A program made the position numbers and the translations under genes. Shown piece by piece: positions 8,022 to 17,512 of a stretch of DNA of 64,000 bases. The stretch is taken from assembly GCA_002360455.1 (NCBI GenBank), contig DEQQ01000095.1, positions 1 through 64,000 of the forward strand. Reading direction: 5' to 3'. The first letter of the stretch is position 1, and every line of letters begins with the position of its first letter. This stretch comes from Saprospiraceae bacterium UBA3362. Lineage in GTDB: Bacteria; Bacteroidota; Bacteroidia; Chitinophagales; Saprospiraceae. The notes beneath the pieces were generated by a model. It saw nothing but the letters and a program-made list of their open reading frames with translations. It had not been told where the DNA came from and did no database searches.

Positions 8022-9287
8022 TTAGAAGATCAGCAATTTTTGGCTGTAGGTTTTTTGAGTAGATGTACCAAAAACTGAATACACCCCCGGACTAAGTTGT
8101 CCTATTTGGACCGTATGTCCGGGTTCATTGAGGTTCAACAACAATTTCCCTTCTTGAGAAAAAAGTTTAAGCTCATGAATAGAATAATTAGGATCCAAAC
8201 TTAGTGTTCCTTGAGTTTGGATAAAATTAAAAAAGGAAAGGTTTTCTGTTGCTGTGGCTGACTGATAAACAAAGGCAAAATTTCCGGGACTTACTCCGGC
8301 ATCAAAATAAGCCAACTCATTCATAGAGTCGTCATAAATATAAACTTTGCCGTAGGTCTTGAAGTCTGTTACTCCTGCATAAATTTTAGATTCCACGGAT
8401 TCAAAATTCATTCCGTAAAATGTGCGTTGTGCGTCTTTGAAGTACTGCGCTGTTTGTTGATTGGTATTGTACAAACCAATTTCTGTTTTTCCTGATTCCT
8501 GATAAAAAATTTGATCTTTCACCAGTGCAGATGTACCACAAAGAGATGCAATGTTGGGAAGATTGGTGGTATGAACAGAGGCATCAGAAAGTTCAATCTT
8601 GGAAATGGAGCTTCCTGTAAAATTCTTGTTGTTTACAGAAAAAAGTTGTTGACCGTTCAAGACCAAATTCTCAGGATTTTTTCCATCTTCGCCGAGGTCG
8701 ATTATTTTATTTAGTTTGAGGCTTACAATATTGATATCTAATATTTGTCCAACTTCTTTTCCCCAGTCAAAGCCATTGTTTACGGCAATATAAATATGCA
8801 ATCCATTGATGATAATGTTTTCGCAAGTATAGGGAAGTTCATTATATGGAATTGTTGATCTTAGACTCAAATCGCTAAGATTATAAAACTGGACATATGA
8901 GTCCAATGTTTTGTTGTATTCTCCTCTTGTTACGACCAACAAATTGCCGGAGATGGCTATTTTTCTAATCCCTTCAATTACCAAATTTTGTTTGATCTTT
9001 CTAGTGCTTAAATCATATTCTATCAATTGTTGATCTGCTGCTACCCAAAGACTTTTTTCATAAACCAAGAGGTCGCTGGCGAATCTTGCATTTGGGATTT
9101 CGAACAGAGATTTATATTCTTTTGAGCTTGGATTGTAGGAGGCAACACTGACCGGAATTTCTATTTTATTATTCAGATAATTGAAATATCCTTCATTGAG
9201 AATTATTACTTCGCTTAGCTGCCTTTGAGCCGATAAGTCAAAATGGACAAGCACAAGCAGAATAAAGGAAAACAGCGTACGCATCAT
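8022..9287 (-). CDS. Secreted YncE-like beta-propeller protein with T9SS sorting domain
   Basis: An ATG at 9323 opens the frame, but I choose 9287 (MMRTLFSFILLVLVHFDLSAQ) because it begins a proper signal peptide and lies just after the -7 box at 9304-9311. About 421 residues. The body repeats short beta units of the DUF5074/YncE propeller type (for example LLVYEKSLWVAADQQLIEYDL and IAISGNLLVVTRGEYN). The last 75 or so residues (LKLFSQEGKLLLNL, then LSPGVYSVFG) form a type A T9SS C-terminal domain, so it is exported across the outer membrane. Ligand unknown. Confidence 0.75.
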   Translation of the reverse strand: MMRTLFSFILLVLVHFDLSAQRQLSEVIILNEGYFNYLNNKIEIPVSVASYNPSSKEYKSLFEIPNARFASDLLVYEKSLWVAADQQLIEYDLSTRKIKQNLVIEGIRKIAISGNLLVVTRGEYNKTLDSYVQFYNLSDLSLRSTIPYNELPYTCENIIINGLHIYIAVNNGFDWGKEVGQILDINIVSLKLNKIIDLGEDGKNPENLVLNGQQLFSVNNKNFTGSSISKIELSDASVHTTNLPNIASLCGTSALVKDQIFYQESGKTEIGLYNTNQQTAQYFKDAQRTFYGMNFESVESKIYAGVTDFKTYGKVYIYDDSMNELAYFDAGVSPGNFAFVYQSATATENLSFFNFIQTQGTLSLDPNYSIHELKLFSQEGKLLLNLNEPGHTVQIGQLSPGVYSVFGTSTQKTYSQKLLIF

Positions 9288-9303
9288 TCTTAAAATTTTG
9301 ACA

Positions 9304-9311
9304 CAAATATA
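9304..9311 (-). promoter_or_regulatory. -7 box upstream of the propeller-rnhA operon
   Basis: Reads TATATTTG on the minus strand, 16 bp before the chosen ATG at 9287. It lies inside the longer open frame, so it favours the shorter start. Confidence 0.55.
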
Positions 9312-9449
9312 GGCAGGATTCAATGAATTCTAAAGCATTGAAGCGGAATCTTTTAGAGTCCAAGATCGGCTATAGGGTTTGGCTATAAGGTAAAAGACTA
9401 AATCGTAGAAGAAACAAGCATAACATTTTTATATATAAAATTTTTATTT

Positions 9450-9457
9450 TATCTTTG
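9450..9457 (+). promoter_or_regulatory. Promoter of the lipoprotein gene at 9480
   Basis: TATCTTTG with TTTT at 9427-9430 in the -33 position, spacer 19 bp. The predicted start lies about 15 bp before the ATG. Confidence 0.65.
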
Positions 9458-9479
9458 GGAATGTAATGAAAACACAATT

Positions 9480-10130
9480 ATGAAGCTACTATATATTATA
9501 TCTCTTTTGTATTTATTGTTTGCATTTGTTGCTTGTGATCCGTATAATTCTCGCCCCTGTGATGCGTTTTATTACGATTGCAAGAGATGGCAAGTAGAAA
9601 AGTTCGACAGTTTGGAGTTTGTTTCTTCTCATCAGAAATCTCTCTTGTTTACTCTTGTTGATTCCAATTCTTCCTTGCCACATGAAGGTGGGGGTTTGGG
9701 TGGAAGTTGTTGTAAAAATGATCCTGCAATGGTAACTTGTTTTATGTGGGCTCAGTTTGATTATGAATGTAAAGACTTGGATATTAATTTGCGAATTGAA
9801 TTTAAACAGAATGAAGGGTTTCAACAAGCTATCGACGAACAAGCAATTTATTACATCATTTATGTAAAATTGAAAAAGGATTCTTTTTATCAGTATTTAA
9901 CTTTTTATAATATTGGTCCGGATATAAAAGTAGTGGCTCCTCATCAAACCATTTATGATTCTCTTATGCTGAATAACAAAGTCTATTATAATGTTTTGGA
10001 AACTGTTAAGGATACCAGTATTTCTAAGCTTGAAAAAAATTATTCATTTCTAAAATTGAGAATTGCAAAGGAAAAAGGATTATTCTACCTGATGGATTCT
10101 GATCAAAACGAATATTTTCTCAAGGAGTAA
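9480..10130 (+). CDS. Lipoprotein of unknown function
   Basis: 216 residues with a lipoprotein signal peptide: hydrophobic stretch 3-18, then FVAC with the lipidated Cys at position 19. A cysteine-containing head follows (CDPYNSRPCDAFYYDC), then a Gly-rich SCCKND region near residue 75, and a beta-rich C-terminal half. I do not recognise the family. It has its own promoter and stands alone between a minus-strand operon and a repeat element. Confidence 0.7.
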   Translation: MKLLYIISLLYLLFAFVACDPYNSRPCDAFYYDCKRWQVEKFDSLEFVSSHQKSLLFTLVDSNSSLPHEGGGLGGSCCKNDPAMVTCFMWAQFDYECKDLDINLRIEFKQNEGFQQAIDEQAIYYIIYVKLKKDSFYQYLTFYNIGPDIKVVAPHQTIYDSLMLNNKVYYNVLETVKDTSISKLEKNYSFLKLRIAKEKGLFYLMDSDQNEYFLKE

Positions 10131-10277
10131 TTTACAGTTAATAATAACCAATTTATATCTTGTCAAAGCAGTTTGAACTGCTTATAAAGTAAGTTCTATG
10201 GCTGTGATATTCACATCTCCTATAAAGCCTTATTTTTTTAGTTAAAATGATCCAGATATTAAATGTGTAAGGAGTAA

Positions 10278-10387
10278 TGCGTTAGGAGGCCGGAGGACTT
10301 GGTCACTATAAAGCAAAGCGTATAGTGACGGCTTCTGAAAGAAGCACTCCGCAGAACTCCGACCCGGCGATGAGCCGGGGAACGCCC
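10278..10387 (-). repeat. Structured interspersed element, copy C
   Basis: Read on the minus strand it starts GGGCGTTCCCCGGC and ends CCTCCTAACGCA. GCGTT pairs with AACGC at the ends. Inside are a CCCGGC/GCCGGG hairpin and a 9-bp GTCACTATA/TATAGTGAC hairpin. The CAAGTCCTC motif is shared with copies A and B. It begins 5 bp beyond the xerD stop and fills the gap between convergent genes. Confidence 0.7.
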
Positions 10388-10392
10388 AAAAA

Positions 10393-11286
10393 TTATTTCA
10401 AGCAGTTTTCTACTGTATCTCTTAGGTAGTGAATATCCAGATGAGTATAGATCTCTGTTGTGGTGATGGAAGCATGTCCCAACATTTCTTGGACAGCCCG
10501 AAGATTGACGCCGGCTTCTACAAGATGAGTTGCAAAAGAGTGGCGCAGTGTGTGAGGACTAATGTTCTTGTGAATGCCTGCTTGAGCAGCATAAGATTTG
10601 ATCAGATTAAATACGCTGATGCGCGAAAGCTTTTTGCCGTATTTATTGAGGAAAACAAAGTCCGTTTGGCCCTGAATCTTGGGAAGCTGTAGTCTATAAC
10701 CATCTAAATAATGGCTGATCCGTAGAAGTGCAGAATCTGCAATGGGAACAATTCTTTCTTTGTTTCCTTTTCCGATTACTTTGATTATTTTTTGATCCCA
10801 ATAGCAATGACTCAACTGAAGGGAACACAGCTCAGAGACTCTGAGTCCACAAGCATAAAGGCATTCAATGATCGCTCTATCGCGATGACCTGCATCTTTG
10901 GACAGGTCTATGGATTGAAGGATAGAGAACAGCTCGTCAACACTTAAAACATCCGGAAACTTGCGACCAATTTTTGGGGATTCCATCCACTGGGTGGGAT
11001 CTTCCTGAATCATGTTCTCCATAAGTAAATAATGATAAAATGCCTTCACTCCGGAGATGATTCGAGCCTGAGAACGAACCGCAAGACCAAGCTGAAAAAG
11101 TGTAGAAATGAAATCTTCCAGGTCTTCCGAAGTCAGACTTTGTGCGGCTTTGGAGTCCAACTCATTTTCGCTAAATTGAGCCAATTTTTGGACATCATCT
11201 ATATAAGCCTCAATGCTGTGCGCCGACAAACTTTTCTCCAATTTAAGGAAAGCTTTGAATCCATGGATAAGGGGAGACCAACTCAT
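10393..11286 (-). CDS. xerD: Tyrosine recombinase XerD
   Basis: 297 residues from the ATG at 11286. A longer frame exists upstream, but the -7 box at 11291-11298 and the family start (SPLIHGFKAFLKLEKSLSAHS) support this choice. Residues 1-95 form the SAM-like core-binding domain. The catalytic set is complete: Arg149 (ACGLRVSEL), Lys173, His245 and Arg248 (HTLRHSFATHL), His271 (LGHASI) and Tyr280. It resolves chromosome dimers at dif with a partner recombinase. No integrase-like attachment site or phage gene is nearby, so I read it as housekeeping. Confidence 0.9.
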   Translation of the reverse strand: MSWSPLIHGFKAFLKLEKSLSAHSIEAYIDDVQKLAQFSENELDSKAAQSLTSEDLEDFISTLFQLGLAVRSQARIISGVKAFYHYLLMENMIQEDPTQWMESPKIGRKFPDVLSVDELFSILQSIDLSKDAGHRDRAIIECLYACGLRVSELCSLQLSHCYWDQKIIKVIGKGNKERIVPIADSALLRISHYLDGYRLQLPKIQGQTDFVFLNKYGKKLSRISVFNLIKSYAAQAGIHKNISPHTLRHSFATHLVEAGVNLRAVQEMLGHASITTTEIYTHLDIHYLRDTVENCLK

Positions 11287-11290
11287 GGCG

Positions 11291-11298
11291 CAAAAATA
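11291..11298 (-). promoter_or_regulatory. -7 box of xerD
   Basis: TATTTTTG on the minus strand, 4 bp before the ATG. The transcript would be almost leaderless. Confidence 0.5.
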
Positions 11299-11453
11299 CA
11301 TATTATAAAATAATTTAATATAAAAACAAGCTAAAATTGCATATTGCAATAAAGGGGAGCTCAATTTTTTTGGACTATAAAAATGCATAAAAAGGATCCT
11401 AAAATGATTGAAAGGAAAGGTCTCCAAAGCAGATAAAAATGAGCGAAATCAAT

Positions 11454-11461
11454 TACTTTTG
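11454..11461 (+). promoter_or_regulatory. -7 box of the kynU-kmo operon
   Basis: TACTTTTG, 21 bp before the ATG at 11483. No clear -33 element. It supports the internal ATG over the first ATG of the frame at 11408. Confidence 0.5.
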
Positions 11462-11482
11462 CCATTCTTAGCTTGGTATATT

Positions 11483-12721
11483 ATGACGTCAATCAGTAAA
11501 TCGTTGCCCTATAGGGATCAATTCATCATCCCCAAAGAAGGGGGAAAGCAACTGCACTATTTTTGTGGAAATTCACTAGGCCTTCAACCCAAAAAAGCCT
11601 CCCGTTATATTCAAAGAGAGCTTGATGATTGGGCAAAATATGCTGTAAAAGGCCACGAGATGGCCGAGTATCCTTGGGTAAAATACCATGAGTTTTTGAC
11701 AGAGCCCATGGCAAGAGTGGTTGGCGCAAAGTTTCATGAAGTGGTGGTGATGAATACCTTATCTGTAAATCTTCATCTCATGATGGTTTCATTTTACAGG
11801 CCGACAGCAAAGAGAAATAAGATATTAATAGAATACAGCAGTTTTCCTTCGGATAGATATGCTGTGGAGTCGCAGATCAGATTTCATGGTTATGAGCCTC
11901 AAGAATGTTTGGTCGTTCTGAGGCCTGAAGAAGGAAGTCACTATGTAAGTCATGAGCAGATAGAAAAAACGATTGGACAACATGGAGATCAGCTTGCTCT
12001 GGTGCTAATAGGATCTGTAAATTATTATACAGGTCAGGCCTATCCCATTGCCAAGATAACTCGCTGGGCACAATCTGCAGGTGCTTGCGTAGGTTTTGAT
12101 CTGGCTCATGGAGCCGGAAATTTGCTTCTCAATCTGCATGAAGACGGACCTGACTTTGCTGTATGGTGCAGTTATAAATATCTCAATGCCGGTCCGGGAG
12201 GATTGTCGGGATGTTTTGTGCATGAGAGACATGCTGCGAATTATGACCTGCCCCGATTTGCCGGATGGTGGGGACATAATAAAGCCAATAGGTTTAAGAT
12301 GCCGGACAGAATGGAGCCTATGTTTGGTGCCGAAGGATGGCAGTTGAGCAATCCGCCTATTTTTCCAATGGCAAGCTTAATGGCATCTTTAGAATTGTTT
12401 GATCAAGCCGGAATTGAAGCATTGAGAGAACGGTCGGTAGAATTGACTCAAAATTTGTATGATGCTTTGGTTGCATTGGCTCCCGAGCAGTTGAATGTTC
12501 TGACTCCCTCAGAACCAGGAGAAAGAGGATGTCAGTTGAGCATTCAAATTAAAAATGCGGATAAATCCATTTATGAGAAATTAGTTCAAAAAAATATTGT
12601 TGCAGATTGGAGAGAGCCTGATGTAATACGTGTGGCACCGGTTCCTTTGTACAATACCGAAGCCGATTTGGAAGCTTTGGTTGTTGGTTTAGCAGAAATA
12701 TTATCCGATTATGGAAGATAA
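11483..12721 (+). CDS. kynU: Kynureninase
   Basis: 412 residues from the ATG at 11483; the frame opens at 11408 but that extension lacks similarity to the family. This PLP enzyme cleaves kynurenine or 3-hydroxykynurenine to anthranilate or 3-hydroxyanthranilate plus alanine. Visible features are YFCGNSLGLQPK near the start, GFDLAHGAGN (206-213), the PLP lysine Lys232 in CSYKYLNAGPGG, and FAGWWGH. Its last codons overlap the kmo start by 11 bp, so the two are translationally coupled. With Kmo it would yield 3-hydroxyanthranilate, a precursor of quinolinate and NAD. The other pathway genes are not in the window. Confidence 0.94.
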   Translation: MTSISKSLPYRDQFIIPKEGGKQLHYFCGNSLGLQPKKASRYIQRELDDWAKYAVKGHEMAEYPWVKYHEFLTEPMARVVGAKFHEVVVMNTLSVNLHLMMVSFYRPTAKRNKILIEYSSFPSDRYAVESQIRFHGYEPQECLVVLRPEEGSHYVSHEQIEKTIGQHGDQLALVLIGSVNYYTGQAYPIAKITRWAQSAGACVGFDLAHGAGNLLLNLHEDGPDFAVWCSYKYLNAGPGGLSGCFVHERHAANYDLPRFAGWWGHNKANRFKMPDRMEPMFGAEGWQLSNPPIFPMASLMASLELFDQAGIEALRERSVELTQNLYDALVALAPEQLNVLTPSEPGERGCQLSIQIKNADKSIYEKLVQKNIVADWREPDVIRVAPVPLYNTEADLEALVVGLAEILSDYGR

Positions 12722-14057
12722 ACATTTACTGATTGTTGGCGCCGGCTTGGTAGGCAGTTTGCTGGGGCTGCGATTGCTTCAGCGCGGATATAAAGTAAGT
12801 CTTTTGGAGCTGAGGCCGGATTTGAGGTCTTCTTCTCAATCTGCAGGTCGCAGTATAAACTTGGCCCTGTCGCATAGAGGTTTGAGAGGACTTGAGCTTG
12901 TAGGATTGAGAGATAAGGCAATGGAACTGTCGGTTAAGATGAGGGAACGGATGATCCACAGTTCTGCCGGACAATTGATGGGCTTGGCGTACAGCGCAAG
13001 AGAAGGAGAATACATCAACAGCATTTCTCGAAAAGCTCTGAACTGCATGCTCATGGATGCAATAGATCAACTGGATCCAAAAGCATTGCAGTTCGAATCT
13101 AAATTATTGGATTGGAATCCTCAGCAACAATCCGTGCAGTGGGCAGACCAAAACGGAATAGTCCATAAGTTGGATAATGTAATTTTATTGGGTACGGATG
13201 GAGCAAACTCCCAATGCCGAAAATTATTGATGGAACAAAGTCAAAAACTAAGATTCAATTACAGTCAATCCTATCAAAATTATGGATATAAGGAATTGAC
13301 ATTACCACCGGGACCCGGTGGAGAATTTCTAATAAAAAAAGAAGCACTGCATATCTGGCCTAGAGGGCATTTTATGATGATAGCACTACCTAATCCGGAT
13401 GCCAGTTTTACTTGCACATTATTTTTTCCATACAGAGGAGAAGACAGCTTTGAAATTTTGGATCAACCGGATCTGAGGAAAGAATTCTTTGATCGGCATT
13501 TTTCGGACATGGCGGATTATTTCGAAATTTTCAACGAGGAGTATGAGAAAAATCCAATAGGTCATCTCTATACTGTCAAGTGCAGTCCATGGTCTTATGA
13601 AGACAAGATGTTGCTCATGGGTGATGCTGCTCATGCTATAATTCCATTTTATGGACAGGGAATGAACTGCGGATTTGAAGATGTTGTGATCTTTGATGAA
13701 ATGCTCAACCAAAACAAAAACTGGCTTTCCTGTTTTCAATCTTTTGAGAAGGCAAGGAAAATAAATTCTGATGCTATAGCCGATTTGGCTGAGGATAATT
13801 TTTTGGAAATGAGAGACAGGGTGGCCGATCTTGATTTTCAGAAAAAGAGAACTTTGGAAATCAAATTGGAAAAAGAATTTTCAGATTATTTTTCTAAATA
13901 TTCTTTGGTGACTTTCAGACCCGATGTTTCTTATCATGATGCCATGCAATTAGGAAGAAAACAAGATGAGTATTTGTTGCAGGTCGTAAATAATGAGAAG
14001 GATATAGATTCAATAAATCCATTGATTTTGATTGAACAATTAAGAGCTTTGCGCTAA
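12711..14057 (+). CDS. kmo: Kynurenine 3-monooxygenase
   Basis: 448 residues, normal for the family. This class A flavin monooxygenase hydroxylates kynurenine with NADPH and oxygen. The N-terminus has the FAD fold (VGAGLVGSLLG, 8-18), followed by SINLALSHRG, GTDGANSQCRK, and the second flavin motif LLMGDAAHAIIPFYGQGMN. The C-terminal region contains FRPDVSYHDAM. It starts inside the last codons of kynU. The two-gene order with overlap suggests both products work in fixed ratio. Confidence 0.94.
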   Translation: MEDKHLLIVGAGLVGSLLGLRLLQRGYKVSLLELRPDLRSSSQSAGRSINLALSHRGLRGLELVGLRDKAMELSVKMRERMIHSSAGQLMGLAYSAREGEYINSISRKALNCMLMDAIDQLDPKALQFESKLLDWNPQQQSVQWADQNGIVHKLDNVILLGTDGANSQCRKLLMEQSQKLRFNYSQSYQNYGYKELTLPPGPGGEFLIKKEALHIWPRGHFMMIALPNPDASFTCTLFFPYRGEDSFEILDQPDLRKEFFDRHFSDMADYFEIFNEEYEKNPIGHLYTVKCSPWSYEDKMLLMGDAAHAIIPFYGQGMNCGFEDVVIFDEMLNQNKNWLSCFQSFEKARKINSDAIADLAEDNFLEMRDRVADLDFQKKRTLEIKLEKEFSDYFSKYSLVTFRPDVSYHDAMQLGRKQDEYLLQVVNNEKDIDSINPLILIEQLRALR

Positions 14058-14200
14058 GTTAAAATCCACGTTGGCGGATGTACTTATGAAAGTTAAGTAA
14101 AATTTAAGATTCGCATCAGAAAAGTTAAATAGAGTTAAATGTCCAATGTTCGTTTAACTTCTATCATATCTTGCAATCAAATCAAATAAAACTAATCATT

Positions 14201-14737
14201 ATGAAGTATTCAATTTACTATCTACTGGGAATCATTCTGTTTTCTTCTTGCAGCCCAAAATTAACAAGCTTCAATCAGAAGTTATATGAGAATCAAAACT
14301 GGAATGAGGAAGAACTTAAGAAAATTCAATTCTATCTTTCTGATAATATTGTATTAAGAAGGAAAGCTGAGAATGGTGTGACTGAAATAAAAAATGGGAA
14401 AATAAAAACGATCAACGGAGAGAAAGTAGAAGAAATCGTGTTTAAGCGAGGGACTCCGGGAGTTTATCTTTTTTCTCCTAAAGAGGAGAGATTTGCTATA
14501 AGTTTTGAGGAAGGCGATGAGCAAAAGTATTTGATCTTTGGACCGAATCCTAAAATGGGAAATCGATATACTTTATTCGGAAAAGAATGGAGCAGAAATT
14601 CCGGCTCTGTCACCTATCAAGAAAAGGAATATTACACTTCTTCAGAATCCGCCTACACAACATTATTGGTGGATCTCCGAAGACGAAAAAATATTGAAAA
14701 AGAGACCCATGTGGTCAAAGGCAGAAGACTGGACTAG
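14201..14737 (+). CDS. Lipoprotein of unknown function
   Basis: I take the ATG at 14201 (178 residues) rather than 14171, because it begins the signal peptide MKYSIYYLLGIILFSSC with lipid Cys17. The mature domain is beta-rich: LSDNIVLRRKAENG, KTINGEKVEEIVFKRGTPG, then GNRYTLFGKEW. This arrangement recurs in short bacteroidete lipoproteins, but I know of no function. It stands alone between kmo and the 14818 gene. Confidence 0.7.
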   Translation: MKYSIYYLLGIILFSSCSPKLTSFNQKLYENQNWNEEELKKIQFYLSDNIVLRRKAENGVTEIKNGKIKTINGEKVEEIVFKRGTPGVYLFSPKEERFAISFEEGDEQKYLIFGPNPKMGNRYTLFGKEWSRNSGSVTYQEKEYYTSSESAYTTLLVDLRRRKNIEKETHVVKGRRLD

Positions 14738-14817
14738 TCTTTGCGTCTTGTGGATTTTGACACAGATTTAAACTAAAACCCCGATGAATCCGTTATTGAG
14801 CTAAAGATTTAGAAAAA

Positions 14818-15537
14818 ATGAGTCAGTTGAATTTTGCGCCCATTAAAAAGTGGCTTCACAAAATGGATCATATTTTGGACGTTTATGCGGGCGAGGATGG
14901 ATTTACAGAGGTAGAAAAAGATTTGCTTTTGGATTATCTCAAGAGGATCAAATCGCAAATAGAAGCAATAGAAATTAAAGAGGAAGAAATCATTCCAATT
15001 ACAATAACTGTTGCAGCTTCGGCAAATCCAAAAGGAAATGAAGCACAGCAGCCCAAAGCTGTAGAACAAACAGCTACAGTTGTTCCTGCGGTAGTTGAAG
15101 CAAAGATAGAGCCAATAATAGAGCCTGTGCCGGAGCGAGTCTCTGAGCCCAAAGTTGAGCAGCCTACACAGCCATCCGTCGAAGCCAAAGTGGAGTCAGA
15201 GAAATCAACTTTTTTCGTCCAACCGGCGGAATCTTATCCTCAGTTGTTTGATCAGCTTAATGCCTCGGATTTATCGCAGAAACTTACATTAACTCCTATC
15301 AAGGATGTGAGAACAAGCCTAGGGCTTAATGAAAAGATTGTGATAAAAAACGAATTGTTCCGTGGCGATCAAGAGAAGATGGAATCGGTCATCACTGTTT
15401 TGGAGTCGATGCCAAACTTCCAAGAAGCTAAAATGTACATGTCAAAAAATATCATCGAGCAATATCAGTGGCTGAGTACTGAGAAAAAGGAGCATGTAGA
15501 TAAATTTATAAAGTTGATCTATAGAAGATTTTTATGA
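14818..15537 (+). CDS. Conserved hypothetical protein with acidic Pro/Val-rich linker
   Basis: 239 residues without a signal peptide or membrane helix. Residues 1-55 are predicted helical (LHKMDHILDVYAGEDGF, KDLLLDYLKRIKSQIE). Residues 60-135 are a low-complexity Pro/Val/Glu linker. Residues 150-239 form a second conserved block (LNEKIVIKNELFRGDQEKM to FIKLIYRRFL). The block layout resembles a hypothetical family that I associate with Bacteroidota, function unknown. The TGA stop overlaps the rhomboid start (ATGA), so the two form one operon and may work together. Confidence 0.65.
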   Translation: MSQLNFAPIKKWLHKMDHILDVYAGEDGFTEVEKDLLLDYLKRIKSQIEAIEIKEEEIIPITITVAASANPKGNEAQQPKAVEQTATVVPAVVEAKIEPIIEPVPERVSEPKVEQPTQPSVEAKVESEKSTFFVQPAESYPQLFDQLNASDLSQKLTLTPIKDVRTSLGLNEKIVIKNELFRGDQEKMESVITVLESMPNFQEAKMYMSKNIIEQYQWLSTEKKEHVDKFIKLIYRRFL

Positions 15538-16262
15538 ACAAAGGAGTAGAACACACCAAAAACAGTTTGCTGTTGAGTCTGAGCTTTGCGGCGATGGTCG
15601 GATTGCTGTGTTTTGTGGTTTTCCTATTTGGATTATTGTTTCCTTATTCAAAATTTGAATGGGCAATTTACCCTCGAGATTTGAGTCAGTGGTATGGCAT
15701 TTTTACAGCACCATTTATCCATAACAGTTGGGCACATTTATTTTCTAATCTCCCGCCACTCATGGCCACGATCACGATGATCTTTTTTTTCTATCGCTCT
15801 ATTGGATGGGGAGTTTTCGTGATGGTATGGTTGCTTACAGGCATTGCAGTATTTACATTTGCCAGACCGGCTTCGCATATAGGAGCAAGTGGACTGGTTT
15901 ATGGATTAATTGGATTTGTGTTTTTTTCCGGTGTATTTAGACGTAACATCAAGTCTATAGTTCTCATGACCATCGTTGTAGTGATGTATGGTGGAGGGTA
16001 TTTGGCCGGAGTGTTACCTATAGAAAAAGGAGTGTCATGGGAGAGTCATTTGTTTGGAGCCCTTATTGGAGCTTGGACCGCATTTGTATTCAGAAATTTT
16101 AGAGAACCTGATGAAGAAACCCAAAAACCAAGTTGGGCAGGAGAGGACAATTCGAAAAAAGATTATTATTTTCAACGAGATGTTTTTGAGAAAACAATAG
16201 AACAGCGGAGAAGGGAAGAAGAGGAACTCAGAAATCAGAGTTCGGAAGATCCGTTGAGATAG
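15534..16262 (+). CDS. Rhomboid-family intramembrane serine protease
   Basis: 242 residues with six or so membrane helices and a charged C-terminal tail. The catalytic pair is present: Ser119 in SHIGASGLVYG and His172 in SHLFGALIGA. The HNSWAHLFSN motif (63-72) of the second helix is also conserved. It cleaves membrane proteins inside the bilayer; the substrate is unknown. It overlaps the preceding gene by 4 bp. The tail (about 185-242) is rich in Glu, Arg and Lys and probably cytosolic. Confidence 0.88.
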   Translation: MNKGVEHTKNSLLLSLSFAAMVGLLCFVVFLFGLLFPYSKFEWAIYPRDLSQWYGIFTAPFIHNSWAHLFSNLPPLMATITMIFFFYRSIGWGVFVMVWLLTGIAVFTFARPASHIGASGLVYGLIGFVFFSGVFRRNIKSIVLMTIVVVMYGGGYLAGVLPIEKGVSWESHLFGALIGAWTAFVFRNFREPDEETQKPSWAGEDNSKKDYYFQRDVFEKTIEQRRREEEELRNQSSEDPLR

Positions 16263-16288
16263 AAAACAACATTTTGCATTTGATATTT

Positions 16289-16317
16289 GCAGAAAAGGTA
16301 AACGTTTCTGCTTCTTT
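16289..16317 (+). terminator. Terminator after the rhomboid gene
   Basis: GCAGAAA (16289-16295) pairs with TTTCTGC (16305-16311) and is followed by TTCTTT. Located 27 bp after the stop. Confidence 0.6.
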
Positions 16318-16351
16318 ACAATCTAAAAAAAACAAGGGATGGATCATTTGC

Positions 16352-17349
16352 TCAGATGCCAATTACATAGTTTTTTAGCCTGTCTATTTTTTCGGTTAAT
16401 TCTTTAAAAAAGAGAGCGGTATTATGCCCGCCTCCTGTGCCAAGGATATAAGAATTTTCTCGGATTGTATTGTACCATGAAATGGAATATTGGATAAACT
16501 CGGTGTCCTGAGTCATCAGATAGTTTGGATTATCAAACGTAAGGTACAATGCATTGTATTGATTGGACAAAACGAGAACGTGATTTGTTGTATGTAAAAT
16601 TTTATTTTCGTACAATTTGAAATTATTTGGTTTAGTTTTAGTTTTCGAATTGGATACGGTCATTGTTTCACATTTGGCACAAACGTCGGCAATACCCTCC
16701 AAAATTTGTAAGGTATTCTGTTGTGATATTTCACCGGCATCATAATAAAATTTGAGTTGTTGTAGGGTATTGTCAAGAATATTGTTGCTCCAAAATTCTT
16801 CTGTAGGAGCTTCGGAATACAATGACCATAAAAACCGTGTTTCGTTTAGAATGTCCGGATCAAATAATGAAGGATTGAAGGACTGATGAGCAAAAGATGG
16901 AATTTTCCATATAGCTTTTGAATACACAAACAATTTAAATTGAGTCAAGGAATCATTCAGAAAATAATAGAAAATGGGAAGCTCTCTGGTGGCATAAAGA
17001 ATTTGATAATCGGATAATTGATTGAGTTTGGAAAATGTCATCTTGAGGCCATGCAGATAAGAATGGATGTCTTTTACAGGAGTAATTTTATTTTGAATTT
17101 TAAACTTCACTTCCTGCTTTTGGTTATGGATTATTTGATCTAAAGAAAGATGATAGGTCCGACAAAGAAGCACAATTTCTTCTACAGTATAAAAGGATTC
17201 TTGACGATGTTTTTTATAAATCCATCAATACTCACATTCAGGACCGCAGACAGCTCTTTGGCCCAATGATCCTTATTCTTTATTGCATTGAGTAAGAGTT
17301 CAATAAAAGTAGATTTAAAATCATGATTTGTTTCCAAAGTTTGGTTCAT
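16352..17349 (-). pseudogene. HTH-type regulator, frameshifted near 17210
   Basis: The long open part covers 16352-17173. The true start appears to be ATG 17349, in another frame, coding 55 residues (MNQTLETNHDF, WAKELSAVLNVSIDGFIK) before a TAG at 17182-17184. Adding one A to the A6 run (T6 at 17210-17215 on the plus strand) joins the frames as SIDGFIKKHRQESFYTVEEI. This is the usual N-terminal DNA-binding-like segment of a bacteroidete regulator family of about 330 residues. The C-terminus is intact (TGGGHNTALFFKELTEKIDRL). It is either a broken gene or an assembly error in a homopolymer. Target genes unknown. Confidence 0.65.
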
Positions 17350-17512
17350 AGCAGTTAACGAATGATCAAATTAATAATATAAAATAATACAATATGTCCA
17401 ATATTGCATATTATTTTCTTTTCCTCAATAGAATACAGTCAAAAATACAACATTTAATTGAATTTTTAGAGAAAATTTCTTCAAGACTGCTTGAGACCTG
17501 TGGTAGTTTTGT

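Noticed and set aside
10393..11286. Integrase of a prophage or island
   Set aside because: Full XerD match, no att repeats, tRNA or phage genes nearby.
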